Source: Methanobacteriota archaeon
GTDB lineage: Archaea > Thermoplasmatota > Poseidoniia > Poseidoniales > Poseidoniaceae
NCBI GenBank assembly: GCA_002725275.1
Contig: PBOE01000030.1
Coordinates: forward strand, 1 to 8,008
Direction: 5' to 3'
DNA length: 8,008 nucleotides
A program made the translations under genes and the position numbers. The notes under the pieces were generated by a model, which saw only the letters and a program-made list of their open reading frames with translations, was not told where the DNA came from and did not search any database. Below are positions 6,101 through 8,008 of this stretch, piece after piece (positions within the stretch are counted from its first letter, which is position 1; every line of letters begins with the position of its first letter).

Positions 6101-8008
6101 GCCCGTCGACACCAGTCCAACCAACCCGGACACGGACGGCGACGGCACCTGCGACGGTCCCGAAGCACCCGCCAACGGTGGCTGCGTGGCCGGCCCTGAT
6201 GCCTTCCCGCTCGACCCGGCCGGTGCCAAGGACACCGACGGTGACGGCAAGCCCGATGAACTCGTGCCCGGCGTGGCATCAACCAGCCAACCGCCGCTCG
6301 TCGAGGACCTTGACGACGACGACGACACGTGGTCGGACGCCGACGAATTCGCCTGCGGCACGTCAAGCCCGGTGGACGCAGCCAGCGTGCCGGTCGATAC
6401 GGACGGCGACGGCATCTGCGATGTGCTTGACCCGGTTCTCGACCTGCCGTTCACGCTGGAGTACCCCACGCAGTACGTGGACCTCTTTGTGAATCGCACG
6501 ATGGAACCGCTCATTCCGTTCATCAACGGCAGCGGTGAAGTGGTCACATGGGAGCTCGAAGGCGACCTGCCCGAGGGCTTGACGTTCGGCGTGAGCCCAG
6601 CACGAGACGCTACCCTCGACGGCAGCATTCGCGGCACGCCCCTCAACGCCACCGAGACGGTGAACTTGACCGTGTGGGCGAACAACTCGTTGTACAGCGA
6701 ATCCTTCGCCTTGTCGTTAACCGTGTTCAACGACTCGGACAACGACAGCCTGCCCGACCGACTGCCGGAGGGCTACGTGGGCAACTTAACCGAAGACACC
6801 GACGACGACAACGACGGTCTTCCCGACGATCAGGAAGCGACCTGTGGTTCCGACCCCATGGACGCTGAATCGGGCACCGATGCGTGGTTGACGATCTGCC
6901 TGGAGGGCGGCGACGTCCTCCCAGAGGAAGGCGTCAACTGGATGTGGTGCTTCCCGTGCTTGTTGCTGTTGTTGCTCCTGCTCGCCGTCCTGTTGCTGGT
7001 GGGCCGCGACCGCTGGGTCGTGATGCTCTCCGACGGCCCCGAGCCCGAGAACACCTTCGCTGAGCCCGACTTCACGGCCGGTGCCGGTACCGAAGAGGAC
7101 CCGTTCATTCTCGCCCCGGTCGGTCCGCTCCAACCCGGTGCGACCGAATCCACGGTGGAGGAGATCACCATCACCAACATGGGTGAGATCAGCGTGGCGA
7201 TGATCGACTACAACGACGACGACAACTACGGCCGCTTCAACATGTACGAGTCGGCCTTCAGCATGGAAGGATCCCGTCGCCTGCCCGTGGGCAAGGACGG
7301 CGAGATCGTCCTGAACTTCAAGTTCGATGACAGCGAGTTCCCCACCTACGAAGGCGGCACCTACACCGGCCGCATCAAGTTAGGCAAAGCCAGCGTGCAC
7401 TTCCTTTGGGAGGTCACCGTCATGGCCGACGAGCGAAAGGCAGAGGACGTGAAGAAGCAAACCATGAGTCGCATCAAGAAACGAAAGAAGTCGTTTGATT
7501 TCGAGCGCATCGGCAAGGCGACCAAGAAGGACGCTGATGATCTGCAAGTCATCAAGGGCATCGGCCCGTACAGCGAGGAGAAGCTCAACGCACTGGGCAT
7601 CTTCACGTACGAGCAACTGGCCAATTTCGACCGAAAGACGGAGGACGAGGTGAACGACGCCATCGAGCACTACAAAGGACGTATCCGTCGCGACGAGTGG
7701 GTCAAGCAGGCTCAGGAGATCATCGGCGCACAAGCCAAGGCCGACGAAGAGGCTCTGAAGGCCGCTGAGGAAGCCCAGGCCAAGGCCGAAGCCGAAGCCA
7801 AGGCTGCCGAAGAAGCGGAAGCCGCGAAGAAGGCCGAAGAGGAAGCCGCTGCCGCTGCTGCTGAAGAAGAAGCCGCGGCCGCTGCCGCTGCTGCCGCCGC
7901 TGAGAAGGAAGCCAAGGACGCTGAGAAGAAGGCGAAGGCCGAAGCCGACAAGAAGGCCAAGGAAGAAGCCGCTGCGAAGAAGAAGGCCGAGGACGAAGCC
8001 AAGAAGGC
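1..8008 (+). CDS. Giant modular surface protein, internal fragment: propellers, Ig/Ca2+-binding stalk, one TM helix, HhH domain and helical tail
   Basis: One reading frame, first full codon at base 3, runs without a stop to the last base; bases 1-2 finish an earlier codon. Both gene ends are missing, so the protein exceeds 2,668 residues. Domain order is propeller units, RCC1-like propeller, Ig-like domain, second propeller array, five Asp-rich calcium blocks alternating with Ig-like domains, a TM helix (residues 2313-2334), a beta-rich domain, HhH (2511-2575) and an Ala/Glu/Lys tail. Paired cysteines and many N-x-S/T sequons up to the helix fit an extracytoplasmic location; they become absent or rare after it. 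A signal peptide is expected upstream but not seen. The likely role is cell-surface adhesion or binding of particles, polysaccharide or other cells, which is inference from architecture. The style resembles giant proteins of Marine Group II archaea. I know no gene name for it. Confidence 0.95.
3..329 (+). repeat. End of a propeller-like array: Trp/GDTLYF units resembling ELWxxDGT repeats
   Basis: Residues 1-109 hold two full units and the start of a third. Each runs W-A-H-D-T-S-N-x-S-T-W, then about 25 residues, then LVGDTLYF-x-A-N; the tryptophans that open units lie at bases 3, 153 and 297, giving periods of 50 and 48 codons. The layout resembles the bacterial and archaeal ELWxxDGT repeat, with WAHDTSN in place of ELWxxDGT. 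About 50 residues with two aromatic beta-strand motifs is the size of one propeller blade. The array begins before the window, so blade number is unknown. The same type of unit returns at 1884-3386. Ligand is unknown. The assignment to a propeller fold is inference. Confidence 0.65.
330..383 (+). other. Ser/Gly-rich linker 1
   Basis: Residues 110-127 consist almost only of serine and glycine: SSGSGSGSGGGSSSSS, then T-F. Such runs are flexible, unstructured spacers. This one parts the first GDTLYF array from the RCC1-like propeller. Two similar linkers, at 1554-1586 and 3387-3443, also sit at propeller borders, so all three mark the edges of propeller modules. Confidence 0.85.
384..1532 (+). 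repeat. RCC1-like beta-propeller, seven units (ATS1-type)
   Basis: Residues 128-510 contain seven tandem units of 45-58 residues with the RCC1 signature G-x-x-H-T-C-A-I-L-D-x-G-x-x-K-C-W-G, then GQLGDG and [IV]DLGTGRTAVA. Unit starts are near bases 405, 573, 735, 900, 1065, 1224 and 1398. Seven units match the seven-bladed ring of the RCC1 family, a fold used for protein or ligand binding. Every unit keeps a C-x9-C pair (HTC...KC), which suggests a disulfide staple within each blade and therefore an oxidising, extracytoplasmic site; RCC1 itself is intracellular. Unit 5 has lost the GQLGDG element, and unit 7 is the most divergent, lacking the His. The first strand, FAYANNKLALG, may close the ring. 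The binding partner is unknown. Confidence 0.9.
675..905 (+). repeat. 61-bp near-identical DNA repeat between RCC1 units
   Basis: Bases 680-740 and 845-905, offset 165, differ at one position only (a699 versus g864). The first 27 bases of this repeat occur again, exactly, at 1010-1036, and a 28-base core (from 'acgggccgtacagctg' to the start of the next unit) is also at 546-573. Identity extends through third codon positions. This points to recent unit duplication or ongoing gene conversion among RCC1 units 1-4, while units 5-7 have drifted. Confidence 0.85.
1533..1586 (+). other. Ser/Gly/Thr-rich linker 2
   Basis: Residues 511-528 run from GNNTW through DSSTTASSGSSGGM, a low-complexity flexible segment that closes the RCC1-like propeller. 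It is followed at once by the core of an Ig-like domain, just as linker 3 at 3387-3443 follows the second array. Confidence 0.75.
1587..1773 (+). other. Ig-like domain, He_PIG (putative Ig) type, possibly only the C-terminal part
   Basis: Residues 529-591 hold the He_PIG hallmark: SPALPTGLSMD, then TISGTPT, then TYTVTA. He_PIG domains are small beta-sandwiches, usually in tandem on secreted or surface proteins. Two cysteines (codons 1608 and 1659) flank the SPALP segment and could form a disulfide. The usual front strands of the family (a 'L..G.AMTPI' type segment) are not found directly upstream; a linker and the RCC1 propeller are there instead, which suggests the domain may be split. Sequons lie at N-R-T and N-V-T. 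The function is structural, by family. Confidence 0.75.
1774..1883 (+). other. Front part of an Ig-like (He_PIG) domain, apparently interrupted
   Basis: Residues 592-627 read ITSAVEGAALNLGEAMTPIA, then LNYTS. The GEAMTPI segment is typical of the first strands of He_PIG domains, but the expected continuation (W-x-x-x-P-x-L-P-x-G-L and SGTPT) is missing here and appears only at 3444, after a propeller array and a Ser/Gly linker. I read this as the N-terminal half of a domain split by an inserted module. The exact border with the propeller, near base 1884, is uncertain. Confidence 0.5.
1884..3386 (+). repeat. Second propeller-like array, about nine Trp/GDxxYFDA units
   Basis: Residues 628-1128 contain repeated units with [IV]GDxxYFDA, then 15-25 residues, then YA[FY]xTxNGTxW. 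The YF-type cores are near bases 1971, 2133, 2277, 2448, 2604, 2784, 2985, 3162 and 3312, spaced 48-67 codons. The array starts with the NGTVW half-unit and ends on YILGAFNP without its tryptophan half, the overlap expected if the first and last units close a ring. Cys pairs (codons 2400/2460, 2838/2892, 3249/3264) may be disulfides. Units are far more divergent in DNA than those at 3-329, so this is an older array of the same type. Codon use is AT-rich at third positions. Fold and blade count are inferred; ligand is unknown. Confidence 0.6.
3387..3443 (+). other. Ser/Gly-rich linker 3
   Basis: Residues 1129-1147 are SSSTSSGGSGGGSSGGSSG, a flexible spacer between the last propeller unit and the C-terminal part of an Ig-like domain. 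It marks the border between the AT-richer head and the GC-richer stalk. Confidence 0.85.
3444..3611 (+). other. Ig-like domain, He_PIG type, C-terminal part
   Basis: Residues 1148-1203 start directly at VTWSTHPALPAGMSI, then VISGTPTV and TYTIYA, the middle and end of a He_PIG domain. The front strands are absent upstream of the linker; the segment at 1774-1883 supplies a candidate front half. Sequon N-Q-T is present. Structural role, inferred from family. Confidence 0.75.
3612..3851 (+). other. Ig-like domain (He_PIG type), complete
   Basis: Residues 1204-1283 form a full unit of about 80 residues: front strands AHTVVENQTIDPIGF, then TTWTVSPNLPASL, then GEITGTVT and ATYTVTA, ending in a strand TFTFSL. 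ITGTVT replaces the usual ISGTPT. No inserted module is present, so it serves as the intact comparison for the split domains before it. Last domain before the calcium-binding stalk. Confidence 0.75.
3852..4139 (+). repeat. Calcium-binding Asp-rich block 1 (thrombospondin type 3-like)
   Basis: Residues 1284-1379 carry three DxDxDG-type loops (DYDGDG, the DDDGDG stretch, DTDGDG), as in thrombospondin type 3 and dockerin-like repeats, where Asp side chains bind Ca2+. The order is DYDGDG..NDLPSDY, an acidic loop, TDTGIY, TGTDPLNPDTDGDG, then a cysteine pair at codons 4053 and 4083 followed by AGPD. The same order recurs in later blocks. Likely role: a stiff, Ca2+-dependent stalk segment outside the cell. 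Confidence 0.85.
4140..4364 (+). other. Ig-like domain (stalk Ig 1)
   Basis: Residues 1380-1454: AVNNTAITTL front strand, then YEILPDLPDGLVMD, then GELSGTP and ITYTVWVNNT, closing with FTIEILE. This is a He_PIG-like beta-sandwich with LPDLPDGL in place of SPALPAGL, a form shared by the other stalk Ig domains. Several N-x-T sequons could be N-glycosylated. It is joined without linker to the calcium blocks on either side; the ILED ending leads straight into the next DSDGDG. Confidence 0.75.
4365..4880 (+). repeat. Calcium-binding Asp-rich block 2, double length
   Basis: Residues 1455-1626 hold about six DxDxDG-type loops and two copies of the block-1 module: NP-DTDGDGMC..VC (Cys codons 4539/4569) and DP-DTDNDGIC..IC (4806/4836). 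Between them lies PLDPSADTDTDGDGQPD and another acidic loop. The block is near twice the length of block 1 without an Ig domain in between, so it looks like two modules fused after loss of, or before gain of, an Ig domain. The role is a Ca2+-rigidified stalk. Confidence 0.85.
4881..5114 (+). other. Ig-like domain (stalk Ig 2)
   Basis: Residues 1627-1704: GTVYALNNSLMVSLTPKYTI, then YEVHPDLPDGVTID, then GIISGTPTE, TEYTVYGNAT and FTFNLEVLE. This is clearly a paralogue of stalk Ig 1, sharing the HPDLPDG and SGTP elements and the terminal LEVLED junction into the next calcium block. Sequons N-N-S and N-A-T are seen. Confidence 0.75.
5115..5390 (+). repeat. Calcium-binding Asp-rich block 3
   Basis: Residues 1705-1796 repeat the block-1 plan with three loops: DTDRDG followed by LPNELPEDY, DLDDDGDG followed by SETGTGIYNG, and DTDGDG followed by the Cys pair at codons 5304 and 5334 and AGPD. 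The nearest relative by eye is the second half of block 2 (ETGTGIYN and GPN-V-PPIC in common), which suggests duplication of an Ig plus Ca2+ unit. Confidence 0.85.
5391..5618 (+). other. Ig-like domain (stalk Ig 3)
   Basis: Residues 1797-1872: LVNNTETTPINPPNAVPV, then TWELSPDLPDGLVFD, then GVITGTPTQ, TTYTIWANTT and FWLEVLE. He_PIG-like, with the same LSPDLPDGL core and LEVLED exit as stalk Ig 1 and 2. The sequons N-N-T, N-T-E-T (N-T-x not a sequon) and N-T-T lie around the strands; N-x-S/T sites here fit an archaeal glycosylated surface protein. Confidence 0.75.
5619..6431 (+). repeat. Calcium-binding Asp-rich block 4, expanded
   Basis: Residues 1873-2143 form the largest acidic block, with about eleven DxDxDG-type loops and no Ig domain. 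It has two copies of the Cys-pair module (codons 5793/5823 with C-x9-C, and 6150/6183 with C-x10-C) and two copies of another module in which a lone Cys in C-x-S/T-x-P-[LV]-D is followed about 20 residues later by a Cys after a DGDGI loop (5979/6042; 6354/6417). The two module types alternate, so the block seems to have grown by duplicating a pair. A loop reading DLDDDDDTW has lost its glycine. Likely a long rigid Ca2+-dependent rod. Confidence 0.85.
6432..6731 (+). other. Ig-like domain (stalk Ig 4), membrane-proximal
   Basis: Residues 2144-2243: PFTLEYPTQYVDLFVNRTME, then VVTWELEGDLPEGLTF, then GSIRGTPLN, VNLTVWANNS and FALSLTVFN. The GDLPEGL and RGTP motifs mark it as He_PIG-like, more divergent and about 20 residues longer than the other stalk Ig domains. 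Sequons N-R-T, N-G-S, N-A-T, N-L-T and N-N-S are unusually dense. Confidence 0.7.
6732..6932 (+). repeat. Calcium-binding Asp-rich block 5, short, membrane-proximal
   Basis: Residues 2244-2310 have two loops, DSDNDS (Gly replaced by Ser) and DTDDDNDG, then QEATCGSDPMDAESG and a second Cys before LEGGDVLPEEG. It matches the lone-Cys module of block 4 (EFACGTSSPVD) but the DGDGIC loop after it is replaced by TDAWLTIC. It ends the stalk just before the membrane helix. Confidence 0.75.
6939..7004 (+). other. Single transmembrane helix
   Basis: Residues 2313-2334 begin WMWCFPC and continue as a run of eight leucines, then AVLLLVG, about 22 uncharged residues. Arg and Arg-Trp follow at once (GRDRW), while the flank before it is acidic (LPEEG). 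By the positive-inside rule the N-terminal side is outside and the C-terminal side is in the cytoplasm, in keeping with the disulfide-type cysteines before it. It is the only clear hydrophobic helix in the window. A C-x2-C pair lies at its outer edge. Confidence 0.93.
7080..7433 (+). other. Beta-rich domain just after the membrane helix, family not recognised
   Basis: Residues 2360-2477 start GAGTEEDPFILAPVGPLQPG, then STVEEITITNMGEISVAMID, a Tyr/Asn/Phe-rich middle, VGKDGEIVLNFKFDD, and YEGGTYTGRIKLG, ending SVHFLWEVTVMADE. The alternation of strand and turn, the 'I-T-N-x-G' opening and the G-x-Y-x-G-x-I close resemble MSP/ASH-like or CARDB-like Ig folds, but I cannot name the family. It has no cysteine and no DxDxDG loops, unlike the ectodomain, and by topology should be cytoplasmic. 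It lies between the membrane and the HhH domain, perhaps as a spacer or a docking module. Confidence 0.6.
7434..7532 (+). other. Basic linker with a Lys/Arg cluster
   Basis: Residues 2478-2510 are rich in Lys and Arg, with the cluster RIKKRKKSFDF near residues 2491-2501. It contrasts with the strongly acidic ectodomain. It could bind nucleic acid or phospholipid head groups, or only space the domains. It leads directly to the HhH domain. Confidence 0.7.
7533..7727 (+). other. Helix-hairpin-helix domain, related to the FEN1-like H3TH group (COG3743 style)
   Basis: Residues 2511-2575 read ADDLQVIKGIGPYSEEKLNA, then LGIFTYEQLANF and two more predicted helices through DEWVKQAQEIIG. The LxxIKGIGPxxxxxLxxxGIxTxxQLA pattern is the classic HhH pair found in proteins annotated as 'predicted flap endonuclease-1-like 5' DNA nuclease'. 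These domains usually bind DNA backbone without sequence choice through the GIGP hairpin; no nuclease active site is seen. The residue after GIGP is Tyr where Lys or Arg is common, so DNA contact may be weaker, or the domain may serve protein binding. Its place on the cytoplasmic side of a giant surface protein is the odd point. Confidence 0.85.
7728..8008 (+). other. Ala/Glu/Lys-rich helical tail, continues beyond the window
   Basis: From residue 2576 to the window end nearly every residue is Ala, Glu, Lys or Asp, with repeats of AEEA, KAEAEA and AAKKAEEE. There are runs of six alanines (7845-7862) and ten alanines (7872-7901). No proline or glycine is present after the first few residues, so a long single helix or coiled coil is likely, similar in look to TolA domain II. 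The alanines use mixed codons (gct, gcc, gcg), so the run is not a simple triplet slippage product. Reading GC-rich, high in gcc, gaa and aag. No stop is reached. Confidence 0.9.

Noticed and set aside
5888..6742. Antisense open frame of 284 codons, Ser/Pro-rich
   Set aside because: Shadow of the repeated gacggcgac-type codons and of stalk Ig 4; the translation is low-complexity SPSxS repeats without homology signs.
7533..7727. Reading the HhH domain as an active flap endonuclease
   Set aside because: The resemblance is limited to the HhH/H3TH segment. No acidic nuclease core of the FEN1/XPG family is seen around it, so only a binding role is supported.
7712..8002. Antisense Ala/Ser/Phe-rich open frame resembling a hydrophobic or signal-peptide protein
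   Set aside because: Antisense of the Ala/Glu/Lys tail: gcc, gaa and aag codons read backwards give Ala/Ser/Phe/Leu strings. No start context or domain supports it.

Overview
The whole window lies inside one gene. Reading the + strand from base 3 in steps of three, I translated every codon to base 8006 and met no stop: 2,668 codons, open at both ends, so start codon, signal peptide, promoter, stop and terminator all lie outside. Residue numbers below are window residues (base position divided by 3). There is no intergenic DNA, RNA gene, mobile element or CRISPR array. Other open frames on either strand are compositional shadows.

The product is a giant, modular, probably membrane-anchored surface protein. 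From the N-terminal side it holds: the end of a beta-propeller-like array of tryptophan/GDTLYF units (3-329); a Ser/Gly linker; a seven-unit RCC1-like propeller (384-1532); a second Ser/Gly linker; a He_PIG-type Ig-like domain and the front part of another (1587-1883); a second GDTxYF array of about nine units (1884-3386); a third Ser/Gly linker; then a long stalk in which Ig-like domains alternate with Asp-rich calcium-binding blocks of thrombospondin type 3 style (3444-6932). One transmembrane helix follows (6939-7004), then a small beta-rich domain, a basic segment, a helix-hairpin-helix (HhH) domain and an Ala/Glu/Lys-rich helical tail running off the window.

The likely source is a marine planktonic archaeon of Marine Group II (Candidatus Poseidoniales, Thermoplasmatota) or a close relative. 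This is inferred from recalled protein style: HTCAILDNG..KCWG RCC1 repeats, DTDGDG.CDGP repeats, 'SPALPAGLS...ISGTPT' Ig domains and a membrane-linked HhH tail. There is no rRNA or housekeeping marker to prove it.

Inferred working model: the propellers form a distal binding head, the Ca2+-stiffened stalk holds it away from the cell, the helix crosses the membrane once, and the HhH domain plus charged tail lie in the cytoplasm. The most notable points are the pairing of a huge adhesin-like ectodomain with a cytoplasmic domain of a nucleic-acid-binding class, an apparent nesting of propellers within Ig-like domains at Ser/Gly linkers, and a sharp drop in GC3 over the propeller parts.
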